Below, piece by piece: positions 39,309-53,600 of a stretch of 64,000 bases of DNA (position 1 is its first letter; each line of letters opens with the position of its first letter). The stretch covers positions 54,641,656 through 54,705,655 of the forward strand of contig JANVCC010000018.1 in the NCBI GenBank assembly GCA_025345505.1. Reading direction: 5' to 3'. Made by a program: the position numbers and the translations under genes. Under the pieces are notes generated by a model, which was not told where the DNA came from, ran no database searches, and saw only the letters and a program-made list of their open reading frames with translations. The stretch is from Todiramphus chloris collaris (Eukaryota; Chordata; Aves; Coraciiformes; Alcedinidae).

Positions 39309-42300
39309 GTGAGTCACAAGTGAAGTGACTTGATGGATGTGTTCCTGACCCTGTGCTGCCTTCCAGGTTCTGCCAGCTGTGCAGGGAGATGGGTCAGGGA
39401 GCTAGCTGCTCTGGGTCATCAACTATCACTGTTTGGGTGGGATAATCTTTTCTGAGTTAAATATTCAGCTGTAATAATGTATCTAAAAAAAAGACAATTG
39501 AAAAGGTTAGTGGTGGTAGTAAGTATTTCTGTGAAGTTTTAAAAAAAGCAAACTGAATTACAAAATCAAGATTGTTTGTACTGAAGTTCCTACCAAAGCC
39601 TTACCTGTTCTGCTTGATGACTTGATCTTGGAGTAACATTTATCATGAGTCTTGATTGTATTACTGATGAGGTTTTAAAAACAATTTCATGCACTCCTTC
39701 CCCTTTCTATACATAACAGTTCCTAGAACAGTCTAACAGGATGCCTTAATATTTATTGTCTGACTCCCTTGCGTGCCAAAGCACTCAGTGCTTCTATACC
39801 ATCATTCTCAATTGGAGCACTAAATCAAAGTGGAAGTAATCATCTAGAATTGGACTATAATGTCAAGAAGACTGAAAGCACAGCCTAGTGATTTAACCTC
39901 CGCGTTTGAAGAGGCAAGAATTGGTTTGGTTTTGTCTTTTGAGAAATGACGATCTGCCCCAAGAGAAATTTTTCATGAGCAGGGAATGCCTGTAATATCT
40001 ATGTAACTGTAAGCCAAGGGATGGGATGAAAAATTGAATGCAGTTGCATGGCAAGACTATTGGATTGAATGGTGATTGATACTGGTTTTTAAAGAAACTA
40101 AAATGTACAAACCTAAACCTGTTCATGTGACTCAAAAGACTGAAAACAAAGTATGTTTGTTGAAACAGATCTCTAATAAAGGCCCAAGTTGTTGGATTAG
40201 CAGTGTGCCATTCTGGACATCTGTAGTACTAGCTCAGCAGTTCCAGCATCTGGAAGAGCAACATGTTTGGAAAGCTGTGTGAAGCTTTCTCACAAGTGCA
40301 GAGCAAGAATGAAAATTTGTAACTTATAATTAGCTCAGTTCTGTAAATTGCATAGCATTATTTGAGATCTTATGTTACTTTGGTATTTCAAATGATTTTT
40401 ATTAATGAAGAGTTACTAAAAATCTGTCTTCTCTACCCTGTCTTCTATATATGTTAGCCTCCACCTAACTATTTCCTTGCTTCTCTCTCTTCCTCTGGGT
40501 TATTTGGTTGCTTTGTTTTGGTTGGTTTGTTGTTTGCTTTTTTTTTTTTTCCTGTTTAAAGATAAAGCTCATGCATAGTGAAATCTGGGGTTTCAGGATT
40601 TGTAAAAGTCTGTCCCTATGGCTCTAAAAATACATTGGGTTGTCTTAGTTGCATTTCTGACAGATTTGCTGTGGGTTTATTATATCTGCTTGATTGTCTT
40701 GTCTGATGTAGTATCTCAAAGCACAGCTGTGGGGGATGATTAGAAATAAATGCAAGATTCATCTTTTTAGCTTCAAAGCCCAGTACTTAAAACATACATG
40801 CCCTTGGTTTGAAAAGTCCTTGGTTTGATCTGAAGGCTTGAATTGTGAACCTGTTAATCAGATGATTGTTCCTCTTATTTTTTTGAAAAAAAATGCAGCG
40901 TTTCCTAACTGATGATGCACCATGGCAACTGTCTAATTTATTGATACATTATAAGTCCCTTCGCTTCTGATGAGATCTGTCTTATCAATTATCTGAATTT
41001 CTTTTTACCTTGCTTACTATCCTTGTGCTCTCCTTTTAAACAATTGTAACTTCATCATTTTATGATCATTTATCAGAATTCCCTTCCACTTTAGTTATCC
41101 TAGCTGGTTCCTCTTTGTTGATTAGAGTGAAATTCAGAAGCTGCAAATCAACCCAGCAAACCTATTTTACTTAATTTTTTTACAGATGAGTTCCAAGAAA
41201 CTGCTGTCATTCTTCCTGTTTTATTTTTTTTGCACAAATTGTCTGAGTAATCAGTCTGTCACATCCTAGTGAAAAAACCTTTTCCAAATATTGTGATGAG
41301 TTGCATAAATATTTTTAGTTCTTCTGAAGACAGCGTCGAAGCTTCAGTCTCTGGATGTGGGGTTTTTCTTTTCCATTCAGCTACCTCTATCCTTAATTCT
41401 TACATTTAGATAGTTTAACTGGAAGAAAAATGTTTTATCTGTTATTCTTGGTCATTCAGTAGCAGCCATCAGAAACATCTATAAAATGTTTAAGATAAAT
41501 TGAAAAAACTTCTGTACTTACTGAAAAATGAGATTTTGAGTGAGGAAAAAGAATGTATGTGTATGTTTAATATAATCTGATTTTGGGAAAGTACAATTGT
41601 CATATATTCCTCTTTCAATTTCTTTGTTAACTTTTTCCTCTTAATGGTTTCTGCCTCCAAATAATACTCTGTAAGTTGTTTTTTTGCTGTCAACTGCTGT
41701 CCATTTTCGTTCCTCAGTTGTAAGTTTGGGGTTTCTGGCTAGGGTTAGGGTGTGTAGGGAAGTAATTTTCTAAGAATTGCACTTTTATGTGTGTAAAAAC
41801 CTTTACATATTGGAGATTTTTGTTTCTAGTAGTTTCTCAGGGCTTATCAGGATGTGTAGTGCAGTTGACTGAACATCTGAGTGGTATTTACTCAGGGAAT
41901 ATAGCACAAAGGTTTTATAGCAGCATGCTTGGGTGGGTGGGAGGTGTTTGGTTTATTCACCATGGGGCTTTGTCTAAACTTGGAAACCTTAATTATCATT
42001 TAAAGTTTAGAATATTTGTAAAGGACCTTCAGATTCCAAAGGGAGAAGATTTCTTTCTTTCCTTCCTGCTCTCTTCCCACCTCCCAGTCCCATTTGGGGA
42101 AAGGCTTCTGTCTGTTTGTTTTTCTTTTCACAGAAGGTCATAAGAACTTTGGCCATGCCATGTCCACTTTTGGCAGCTGAACATACAGTTGTCCTTGCTA
42201 ATAAAAGTCTAAGCTGTTTTGTTTTGCCTTTTTATTTGGACACAGAGATGTTGCTTAACTCAAACTTTGTGTTTGTTTTTCATTTAAAATGGCTTCCATA

Positions 42301-42934
42301 AAGTTATGCAGTATGAATTGGGCTTTGCTAAGCAAGAACAATATGGTTTTGGCACGCACCAATATCCCTGTTTAAAAAAACAACAGGAAAATCTGCTATA
42401 AAAGATTAAAATGAAAGTGAGTAAAATGTTTCTAGGTAATAATATCCAGAGTTTGTTTTCTGATTTTAAATATTTTACTTAGGATATCTCACAGATGCAG
42501 AGGTGTTCTACTCTTGGTTAGTCATACTCACCTTGTAAGGTATGAGGCCCTCCTCATATGTTGCGGGTGGGCATCAGTAGTGCAGCTATGAAGTTATTCC
42601 AGCTGTAGACAGTATCACTACAGCTTCTGTATTCCTTAGCACTTGCACTGTGGTACAAGAAAACTTTTAATGGTGAACATTGTCTTCAGTTAAAAATTTC
42701 AAAACACTCAAAGGCACAAACTGTGCTGTCTCTGAAGGCACAACTGTGTAAGATCCTGAAATGATGGCAGTTGTTGTGCGTCTAACATCTGTGTCTAAAA
42801 AGCTGTATAAACAGCACTCTCATTTAGGAATTTAAATACCCCCATTTCTGTTACTGTGAATGTTAGAAGTGCACAAACTTGATTATTCTGGTTCTTCTAC
42901 CTCCTTTTCCTTCTCCTGTTTTGTCACCTGACAG

Positions 42935-43660
42935 TAAAGGAACAGACAGGTTCTTTTAAGGATTGTTTTCCAAATAATGATGGCACTAAGCTGTACTTAC
43001 AATTAAAGCTGTATTTTCTGAACAGGGTATGAGATGAGTATAGCACAGAATTTATGATCTCTACAAGCAGAATCAATTTATAAATAGCATAATACAGCAT
43101 TTATAGTACAACTTAACTTACGGTTTCTAATCGGTTGGGCCCTCTGCAGGGTGAGTCAAATCTTAATACCTAGTTTGCTGTATCAATGTACCAATCATAC
43201 TCTAGACTCAAAAATCATATAAAGTAATGTCACTCCTTCAATCCTGGGAGAAAGCAGACGACAGTGGAGGAGTCCCTGGAGACCAGAAAGTCCTGTTCCT
43301 CACTGTCCAGCAACAGTTCTAGTCTAGGTTCCCCACTTAGGACCAGTAACTGCTTGATTTTCCAGACAGCGCTCTGTGTGCTGTTAGGCTTCCCTCAGGG
43401 TCATCAACAGCTCCTGGCTGTCTGGTGCCTGGGGCCTTCAAGGCCAGCAAGAAAGGGAGTAATCAGCCTGGTGCCCAGGAACCTTGAGGCTGGTAGGGAG
43501 GGGAAGAAGAAATCTTGGTTCACAGGACCTTCATGGCTTGATAATGAGGGAAAGGGAAAACATACATGACTCACTTGGTCACAGAGAATGGCTGATTGCC
43601 TAATAAAATGGTGTTAGTTATGTAAACCACATTACTAGGGGTCAGGAACAGGGGTACCAG
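42935..43660. repeat. Dispersed repeat, copy A (LTR-like)
   Basis: Matches 53601-54196 in the same orientation with roughly 85% identity by eye, from GACAGGTTCTTTTA to GGTCAGGAACAGGGG. Copy A has about 120 extra bases near 43145-43280. It has an AATAAAA signal at about 43602. It contains no gene; an open frame inside (around 43340-43500) is shared with copy B because the DNA is shared. Solo LTR or another non-coding interspersed element fits best. Confidence 0.75.
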
Positions 43661-45275
43661 TCACATAAATGTGCATCTTTTCATAAACTTTTTGAGATTG
43701 TGAGGTGGTTGCTAAATAAAAGAACTGCTTCAGCTGTTGTTTTGTCTCCTTCTCACTACTTTATTCAGTGTTCTATTTTGGTTGTTTTAGGGGTTTTTAC
43801 ATTGTATAGAAATTGGTAAGCATGATCCAGAGAAGACAAAGTGTTATCAGTTGTTTATTAGGTTCAAGGAAAGCAGGATGTAATGGATGCTTTAATTATT
43901 GAAATCAGTGTGTTGGATCCTTTTAAAGCAGGTCTGCATCAAGACTGAACATACGGGTTCTTTCTTGGTTTCTGGGTGAGAGATTTTTGGTTTTCTATAC
44001 CACCATCCTCAACAGTCAAAATCCTTCTTTCTTTGGATACTATTGGGAAACAGTCGTTACAGTCTTTCTTGACTGTGGAAAACTGTTCCATTATGAAATT
44101 GTACATCTGTCAGTTGCTACAGGGGCCTGCTTAGTGGGATTGGAGTGATCAGATAATGAAATGTGGTAGCCAACAGCCCTCTCTGTACTGCGTTCCACAG
44201 GCTGGGCCACTGTGTCTGCGTTACATAAAGCAATGTCATTTTTTAATAATGCTGAACCACATTCCCAAATAATGTCTTTTTGATCCCACTACTGTCCAAA
44301 TTAATAATTTCTTTGTGTTTGTATATCTAACAGGGTAGACAATTGAAGAAGTAAGTTTATTTGGTAAACTGAGGATCTCTACTTAGAAAATTAGATCTCT
44401 TCAGTCCCCTTTTTCTACTGTGGGACAAATTACCTTTTGGATGTGCCTGGCTTCCTGAATCTGCGGTCATTAGCTTAGATAGCATCTTTTGAGATGCCTG
44501 AAGATGGCTGAAATACAGTGTGCCTGGGGTGCCTTATGCTTGTTGCAGAGTTATGCAGCTATGTCTGATGTGCATATGTATTGTGAGAAGGGATTTCTTA
44601 AGCAGAGGTTTAAGTCCTGCATTGTAAAAGAAAGCTGGGAAACTTAAATTGCCTAATGTGTTCTTATGCAACTTGAGGCTTTTCTGAGAGAACTCCTGGT
44701 GCTGAAAACCAAGGAGCCAGCTGAAGTCTGCTACTTCACTGAGACATTTTCAGGGCTTTTGAGGACTTTCTTAGAGAGTTGACCTTTAAAGCTAATTCAG
44801 GAGGCTGTCAGTGTGAGTACCTTGGACATACATAATCTCTGCTTCTCCAGGAGAAATACTGTCTTGCTGTCTCTTTTTGTCTATTCAGGATGGATTGTTA
44901 GCTAACTTTCTTTATCATGTTGCTTCTTTTCTCTAAGAGAAACAGCTCCTGTAATACAGGAACTCCTTTTAATAAATACCACTGTGGTAATGAAGTTCTT
45001 CCCTGTTCCCAGAGGTTGAGTTTCCTGCTACTGCTCCCTCAGTCTAGAGTGTTCCCTAAATATACTGTGTTCCTGTATATGAAGGCTTTTGGCTTGTTTG
45101 GCATAGCTTTGTTTTGCTCATGATGTTTTGATGAAGAGCTGTAACAGTCTTGAGAGATTATGTATTACGATGGTAGATGACTCTTGCTAAACAAGCATCC
45201 TGATTTTTCCACTGTCATCTCTTTGCAGAGACTGCATGTGGGTATAATAAGATATATCAGATGAGGCTTGTGGAG

Positions 45276-45433
45276 GGAGGTAATTATCTTTTATTAGACT
45301 GGCTTATAATGGGACAGGGTGCCATGCAAGCTTCTGGTCACACAGTGACCTCAAAGGGCTTATATGCCCAGATGCACATGAGGGTTCTTTTTCCAGCTAT
45401 TTTAGTTGGTCTAATAAAAGCTATTACCTCTCC
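45276..45433. mobile_element. MITE-like inverted-repeat element (ancient DNA transposon relic)
   Basis: The left arm at 45276-45300 (GGAGGTAATTATC then TTTTATTAGACT) is the inverse of the right arm at 45408-45433 (GGTCTAATAAAAG then CTATTACCTC). The 107-base centre has AAGCTTCTGGTCACACAG. The arms resemble an old amniote element with AGGTAATATCTTTTATTGGACC ends, remembered rather than searched. No coding capacity. Confidence 0.55.
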
Positions 45434-46593
45434 ATAGAAACATCGCCTGCCTCGCAGCCTTTGTGATGTAAGGCTGCAACAGCAGGGCAACCATTGCTGA
45501 GGCTGATCAACATGCTCTTCTGTGTACTATTTCCAGTTCCCCCCCTCTCTTGTTTGACACCTGTGCTTTTTTTTTTCGGGTCTAGGGGTTTTATATCCAG
45601 GATGTGATGAAATCCTCTTTAATCAGTGTGGCCTTCTCTTTAACTAAATTGTGAAACAAAATTGAATATGTCTAAATTGAAATGGAAAATTTCGCTTTGC
45701 AGTGTCTCTGACATCTGTAGTGCATTTTTTTTAAAATAAATTAGATCCAAGTTTATAACTGGGAACCTAAAGGACTTCTATGCTTCAGGTAAAAGCATGT
45801 GTCATTTATCACTGTCATATTTGCTTTAAAACTTGTGTTTATGAGTAGCACAGTGCTTCAAGGAATGACATTTATTGTTGCCTTTCAGTTACTAAGTGAA
45901 GGATACTAGAATCTTGTTTCTGATGCCTACTTTATGCAGGACGTATTTCCCACTTGAGATAATAAATAAACTCGGAAGCAGGTTAGTAAGGTGTTAAAAT
46001 GTCAGTAATGATCTCTTCACTTGCCCTGTTTTATCTCCACAGATCTTCTCTGTTTCAATGTAAATAGATTTTACTTCACTTGAAGGTAGCATTTGATGAT
46101 TGTGTTGAGGATTCTAATTACTTTTGTCACTTCCAAAACCCTAGTTTCCTCTCTACCCTTCTTCTGTCAATGCTGGGCTTTTTTAACATCTTCTGAAATA
46201 CTTCCCTTAAATTTTCAAGGAGGGGGGACAACACACAACCCTCTGGAAAGATGTTATTGACCTTAAACAAAAGCAAATGAAGCACTGATGGCTCTGTTGA
46301 GGCAGTGAGTAACCATAGCTACTGAGAGACGTGAAAATATAAAACTTTAGATAGTTTAAAATTGTGTGATTATGTCCAGTTTACCAGCTTACTTAAAGTA
46401 CTTCTGATGCTGAGTGACTGAGTATACCAGTGTCCACCTGTAATTTCTATCTGTATGGATTTCTAAGACATATTTTTATTTAAATAATATCTAGCAGTGG
46501 TTTATATTATCACTTTTCACAATTCCTTTGTTATACCTGGTTATGCTGAGGTATTTCAGGTGGAATATGTAATGTCATTTCTCATAAATGACT

Positions 46594-46620
46594 CTGTGTG
46601 TGTATATATATGTGTGTGGG
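46594..46620 (+). repeat. (TG)n/(TA)n compound microsatellite
   Basis: CTGTGTGTGTATATATATGT followed by GTGTGG. Confidence 0.9.
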
Positions 46621-49600
46621 TATGTATAAATAGTAGCAATATGACATATCTGTCTAGATAGCTACAATGATCAAGAGGATGGAGCCAGCAAGGCTCCTTT
46701 GCTATGGGTGTTTGCCATGATGGTTTTTATATTGTTAACAATTCCTGTAGTACATCTGTTCCATTAGCAATAAGAACTTTTGTGCTGGCAACATCATGGC
46801 TAGTGGCTTTCCAGGATGCAAGTTGATTATCTTTTCTTTTACAGCAACCTAATGAGTTACTGACAACTGCTTCTTTTTCTTTAAGAGCAGAAAACAATGC
46901 CATAGTACTTCAATATGTATAAATTTTCATAAGCAGCGTGCATTTACTTTTCTAGCAAAACATACAAACAATCCCTAGGTCTTCTAGTGATTATCTGAAG
47001 AAGCCAGACTTCAGTGTGCTTTCAATGTTACTGAATTTATGATACTTCAGTAATTAATAGAAGAATGGGGAAATATTTGATATCCCTCTAGGTGTAGCCT
47101 TCTCCAAATAATACAGGCTTTTATTAGATCTCTTGAAGATGATACATTACATGAATTTTGGTCAGCAGTAGATTATCCTTACCTTCATTGGGTATCAGTA
47201 ATCTGAGCCTTCCTTCACTTCACAGTCTCTTCCAGGTATTTTTTTTTTGGTGTTGTTGGAAGTTTACAGCATCCTTCATCTTAGGAAAGAGAAGTTTAAT
47301 ATAATTAATGTCACGTCATGGTTCTAAGTCTGTCTTATGATTACAAACAATAACTCTGTGTTGCCTGTCTTGATATGAATAAACACCTAGAGTTAGCTGG
47401 ATGTAGAAAGGATTATTTTTTTAATTAACTATTGAGTAGCAAGTGGTCTGTTCTATAGTTCATCCCCCCCACTCCCTCCCCCCCCAAAGTTGCATTACAG
47501 TTTTATATGCAAGCTCTAGGGCTGTCACAAAAGCAGTAAATGAAACAGATGGTAAAACTTAACTTTCTTAAAACACTGCCCCAGATGTTTTTCTGCATTG
47601 ATGTCTTTTATTAAAATGGTATCACCTATAGGTTTCTCTTAGATATGGAGCAAATCCATGATTTGTAATCAAAGGGCATTTTCATTAAGTAATCACTTAT
47701 AAATTTCTATGCATATTTTGCAAAGAGAATAAAACCCTGCTACTCTCACATTTAAATTACTCCAATATCAAGAAGTGTTTCCTGGACTCGATCCGACAGA
47801 GACTAAAATTCTGAGTGATTTTTATTTTATACTTCTATACAAGTGCTTGTAAATGAGGAAAACCCTTTTCAGAGTACTTTTTTTTAATATAGTACACTTT
47901 GTAGTGTTTGAAGGCTATGTCTGTTTCAAGTCTCTTTCTGAATAGAACTCCTGGAAATTTTGTGATGGATAAGAACATCCACATACAGCACTTGCAATAT
48001 TAGCCAGTAAAAACAAACATGAATCTGCTGTCTTTTGCAGATTCCTTAAAAGTAATTAATGACCCACACTCTTAAGACAGTGGTTGAACCAATCTCAAAC
48101 TTAGATAAAATTTTTCATAACTCTTTCCTTCCCCTCCCTTCCATGTTCTTAGCCAGTAACTGTTCTACCACACACCTCAAGAGCTTCCAGTTCTTTAGAA
48201 TAACTGGTGGCATTCAGCACATACTTGCTCTGTCATGGCTACATTCGGTCTACTCTAGAATTCATAGTTTATAGATAGCTGTTACAATGAGCATAGTAGT
48301 TAATTAGTATAGGGTCAGTACCACTCAGCACTTCCTAAGGGTGTAGAGAAAGAATTACATTCAAAATGTTTATTTTTTTTTCCCTGAGCTGTAACTCACT
48401 AGTTCTGTAGCTTGATGATAATCATCATCACTTCTCATGGTCTTTAGATAAGACTACTGCAGAAAACGGAGCATTTTTACAGTGTGTTGGGGTTTATTTT
48501 ATTACCAATGTGAGATGTAAATAATCTTATACGAAAGCAGTAGGGAATGTATGCACCTGAGAAGTATGGAGTAGCTTTCAGACCTTGCTGTAAGAGTGCT
48601 CTTGACAGGTTCTGCATAATAGCAGCACAGTTTTTGGGTAGTCTTAATGGTTTGGGTTTTTACATTTAAAAGAAAACAGCTTAACTGGATCAGTTCTAAT
48701 GTATTCAGTTGTCTGTTTTTCAAGGGCCAAATATCTGGTTTTAAAAAAGCATATTCTTCATGACATTCTGAAATTATGCCTTATATGACAGTAATTCTTG
48801 CTACCTACATATGGTCATTCTAAATTGGTGGGTTTGAGAATATGTTTATTTTTAAGCATTCAAGTTAATATCATGCAGCACTGAAATGGCATTTGTTCAG
48901 TCTCAAGAGAAAGAACCTCAAAATGGTAGAAAAATATTTTAGTAGTCACGCTATATTGTTAGGACAACAATATTAATTGAGGAGTTAGTGGTTTTTTATT
49001 AAACTCATTTGGAAATTATTCACTTCCTGAAAGATATACTATATTAAGTATTGCTATACTACTTAATGCTTTATCTGAAATCGAAGGAAGTAATGTTGTG
49101 TAACTAGAATTTAAACTTTTTCAAACTAGTTGTATGGGGCTGCAAGGATAGCATGTACTTAAACACGAACATCTATTTTTACATTTGTGATATTGTTACC
49201 TGGGTTCATTCAGTTCCCTACTGAATTTGAAAGTGGCAGATCTGTTTTCTGTATTACTTTGAAAAGCTTTATTTATTGAAAATTCATGGTACAATTAAGT
49301 ATTGATTGAAATTGAGTTTGGAGCCTTCAGAGATGAGAGGGTTTTGAGGGACTGTATAAAAATAGTGTGCCCTGCTGAAAGAGCTAGGAAAAAAAAACCC
49401 ACAACTTGGTGGGCTCACTGCTCTAGTAATCAAAGGACCACATTTGTTTGCATGACAGAGATTAAGGTTGTTTCTACTCAAGCTGTTTGGATAATGAGGT
49501 TGATAGTTGGCCTAGAAAGATTCCCATAAAAACACCGAACAACTAAAAGGACAAAGTGATGGAGTTAAATGCAGTGATTATGATCAACATGTCATGGAAA

Positions 49601-50067
49601 ATTTATTTTTCTCTTAAAAAAGAATTTTGATAAATTCAGTGTGTCAAATTTCTGAATTTGAAAATACAGTGTCAGGAAGCCTATTGTTGATTCTTGTTGA
49701 TGTTCATCAACAGATCCATGTTATCAATGCCTGAACTTCAAAGTCTTCATATAATGTCTACGCTTAGAGCCAGCAAACTACCAGAGATCCATCTACTCTG
49801 TCCCTTTAGCAGCGCTGAAGCAAGAGCATCTTAGAGGTTATTCAGTATTGTCATTAGGTATCCTCATTTCCCTGATTGTGCCGGTAGCAGTCTCCTCCTC
49901 ACATTCTTCAAATAATCTAAACTTAACTTGGATAACTCCTTGTGTAATAGCTTAAGTAGGACCATATGGTTTTCAATTTAATTTTGATTTTGTTTTACTC
50001 TGAATAAAGATATTTTTGCCTACAAGAAATCACTGAGTTGCTTTTTTTGTTTGTTTTTAACTTTCAG

Positions 50068-50189
50068 AGTTTGGAAAATCAGAATGATGAGATAGGAAGC
50101 AGAAACACAGTTGAAGCTGGAGTTGATGACCTTGATCTGTGAAGAGTTGGAGCAGACACATCTCAGAGACAGAAAAGGATGGCTGAAGA
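50068..50189 (+). other. Candidate exon with strong splice sites, unidentified transcript
   Basis: A textbook acceptor (long T-rich tract ending AACTTTCAG) and a strong donor (GAAGA|GTAAGA) bound 122 bases that are purine-rich, unlike the T-rich flanks. Frame 1 is open for 24 codons (SLENQNDEIGS, later EAGVDDLDL) and then hits TGA. Near the 3' end an ATG in good context (AGGATGG) would start M-A-E-E across the junction. It could be a terminal coding piece, a 5' UTR exon carrying a start, or an lncRNA exon. I cannot name a family. Confidence 0.4.
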
Positions 50190-52580
50190 GTAAGAGCGGT
50201 GCACTTAATTTTAAGGAGAACAGTACTAGAATTCTTAGATCTATCTAAACAAGAAAAAAGACTGGTCCTGGAGTTGAGCATTGTTGGTCTCTGTGTAGTC
50301 ATGAGGGGACAGCTTTGCTGTAAGCAAGTTGAACCTATTATCCTTCCTTCTTGTTTTCTGTTTGCCGTCAGCTGGTTTGTGGCAGTTGGTTCAGCATGTT
50401 CTAGCTTGTGGTCATAGATTAGTTTTGTTAGCTGTTTTTTGAACTAAAAAACGGGTGAAGTAGGAGAAAGGAAGAGTATTATGTGGGGCAGTAGTTTATG
50501 TTGAGGAGGGTTGGCAGGAACTCCATATGTTTGAATGTGGGAAAAGAGGAATAAGATGGCTCAGTGTGTGCGCCATGCTCCTTCCCTGTCTGGCCTACTC
50601 TATTCACAACTTAAGAGAAAGAAACGGAGCTTCTAAAAGCTCCATCAGATGGTCTCGGAGCATTCCCTTATTTGGACAGAACGAAGAGTGAGGAAAGGGA
50701 GCATTTTTCTGTCTCTGTGGGGACTTCTTCCTAACAGGCCTGCTGATTCTCAGGGTATTATTCCCTTTCACTTGTCAGGTTATGGGTTGAAAAGTGAGTC
50801 TTGGGGTTTTTTTGTTTGTTTGGGTTTTCTGTTTCATTGGAAGTGCAGTTAAAGCAGAAGCGGGCAGTGGTTTGGGGAAAGTGGTCAGTGAACATCAGCT
50901 ACTGTGGTCCAACGGTTACTCTGAAAGAGTTGAGACACACAGATATTTTAGTTCTTGCTGTTTAATGTGAAAGGAGTTTTGCCATGTACAAAAGCAAAGA
51001 CTTCAGAATGGCAGCTTGGTCAGGCATGGGTAGTAACTTTGTCAACAAGGAAAGCTTTTTACCTGGGTACATATTATCTTCAGGTTTCTGTAAAACGAAA
51101 TAAATTGTTAGATAAAACCTGTGTTTATTTTATGCAGTGAAGCATGTGGCTGACTTAATTCACCTTCATTTTTTTTTCGTGGGTCTGAACTTCTGCCATC
51201 GTTAGCTTTTATTGGAACGCTTCTAAATAACACTGTTTGCTCTTGGACAGCATATGGTGTGTTAATGCTTTCTTTTTATTTTTAGTATGCCAGAACTATG
51301 TGTTCCTCCCTGCAGCATGAGCTGGCTTTTCCTTGTTCACATTCCTTGCAGTCCATCTGCCTATAAATGTTTTTAGAGTACCTCGAACGATGATGCTAAG
51401 ATACCGATATGTTAAGTCATTAACAATAAAAATCAAATGCAAAATTTTGCAGTGTATTTGTCCTGAGCACGTTCCACTACCACCCCTAAATCAAGTAGCC
51501 TTTGTTTTTTCAACTAAATTCTTATTTGGAAGCTTATAATCTAAAATCAGCATTTGTCACATTCAGGAGCAAATCTGAAATCTTCTGTAGAATGCCTGGT
51601 GTTTTGTGGAGAGGAATGGTTATTTATTTTACACTGCCTGCCCTAATCACAAATTTTCTCAGACTTGGGGAGGATCCGAGTGTTTTTTCCAAGCTGTTGT
51701 GCAATGAATGAGACTAAAAGAGGATACATGCCTATTAGGCACAATTCAGCTGGTAAGTTACATTTTCTGAGAGGTGGGTGATTTTTTTCATTGGATAGTG
51801 CTCATCCAAAACAAAACTATTATTTTGGGATTTTGTGGTACAAAGTGCTATGTATTTGCAAAGCAGCAGGGGTTGCCACCTCTTCTTGCCTTTACCTCAG
51901 TGGTTATTGATCTAAAAATACTAACAAACATACAGTTGCCTATAGTTTACAAGTTGCATTTTTCACAGTGGGTTTCTCCGGATTGAGCATACTTCAGGAG
52001 TAATACTTGCTCTGGTGGAGCTTTGAACTTAAGCTGTTGTTAAGCAAAAGTCACAGATATTGCAATCCCACAGTGGAAAAAGAGAAGGCAGGTGGTAGGG
52101 CTAGATATAATGGTTCTTTCCATTTTTACCAGTACTCTGACAGATTGCTCTAGAAGCTTTCTCTGTAGAAAAGAGATAAAATAGTAAATAGAACTGGCCA
52201 GGCATTTACAGTGACTGTCAGCCCCTGACTTCTGCCATCTGCAGTATAAATCCATGGGTTTAAGAGTTGGTCCTGTATTTCTTTATGCAGCAACAATTTT
52301 ATTCTTAAAAAAAGAAAAAAAATTGTTTTGCTATCAGTATATGTCATGCTTCATTCAGTAACACTCTAGTTAAATTGGTGTTGTCTGTTGACGCCTATGT
52401 AAAACTTAAAAAAAAATCAAAATCTTGAGTAAACAGTTGATTCATAGCAATACTCTTTATTCTTTGCCAGTTACAGATCACTATCTAAATAGTAGAGCAG
52501 CATACACCTACAGTCTTGTATGTAGTAATACTTTTGTATTTCATAACAGCATTTTCTAACAGTTCATTTTTTTTCCCCAG

Positions 52581-52748
52581 GGTAGAAGAGGTTTTGAAGT
52601 GAGAATTCTGTGCTGTGTTTGAGTCAGTACAGACAGCTTTGCACAAGTAAATGGGCATATTGTTCTCATCAACAGCTGCTCAGCTGGAGGAGCAGAAACC
52701 ACCATGTCACTGGCACAAACCTAGATTACATCAAGCAAGAAGAAAAAG
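52581..52748 (+). other. Candidate exon, unidentified transcript, probably non-coding
   Basis: Acceptor with a T-rich tract ending TTCCCCAG and a donor GAAAAAG|GTAGAA, 168 bases apart. The block is less T-rich than its surroundings. Every frame from the acceptor is interrupted early. If joined to the ATG at the end of the 50.1 kb block, the frame stops after ten codons. Confidence 0.3.
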
Positions 52749-53600
52749 GTAGAACTCATGCTGCATCATCTGGATCAGCGGGGCAGAGACTAAATCACAA
52801 CCCTTTAGTACTGAAATAAGCATTGTTCACAGGTTTGGATCTTCGTTGGCAGAATGCTTGGGAAAGTTAGTTTTAAGTACCTATGCATAACACGCCACTT
52901 CTGGCATGTCAGTATCCAAAATTTGGTGGGTTAACATTTTCGTAAAAGCATGTCTGTCTACCCCCGCTTTATATTTATTTCCTCTGTAATGGAGTCTTTT
53001 TTGAAAGGCCTCATGCTAGTGAGTAAGTGCAGCAGTGTCTAACTTAAACAAGTTATCTCACATGTATTTAAAGGGTTAGGCTCTGATTAAAATCCCACTG
53101 ATTCTATATTTTAGGTAGTAAGGGTGACTCAAAATGCCTTCATCAGATGTCTTTAACCTCTCCAGCTGTCCTGTCAATGAGGATGAGTCAGAAGCTGGAG
53201 TCTCCTACAACTGACACTAAATCTAGAAAGCTCAACTGTTAGCATAACTATGTGTCAGCTTGGGACAGGATATGGACTGGTGCATTACTGAGGTCACAGA
53301 CAGCCTCTCTGGAGTGCTCCTGCATGTTTCAGAGAAGAAAATCTCTTGGTCCTTTGTTTTATTTTACACCGGCAGTGAAAACAGTATTTTCCGGGAGAAG
53401 TGAGCTGACTGTGGGCTCATAGTAAAAATACTATGCTTGGGAGCTTCTCAGCCTGGTTGTATGGTGACCACTTTTTTCACTTTCTATGCAGAAACAGTAA
53501 GCCTGGTATTTGGGGAAAGGTGTGAGATATAACAGCATACAGGCAAACTGACTTCATGTGGTCAGTCCTGATGTATCCACAGCTGTCACAGCTGGCACTA

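Noticed and set aside
41740-41760. Interstitial telomere repeat
   Set aside because: Only about two TTAGGG units (TAGGGTTAGGG) in G/T-rich DNA; expected by chance.
45229-45279. 51-base phase-1 exon with good acceptor
   Set aside because: Its 3' end overlaps the arm of the MITE-like element, and the donor (GTAATT) is part of that repeat, so the splice-like match is probably incidental.
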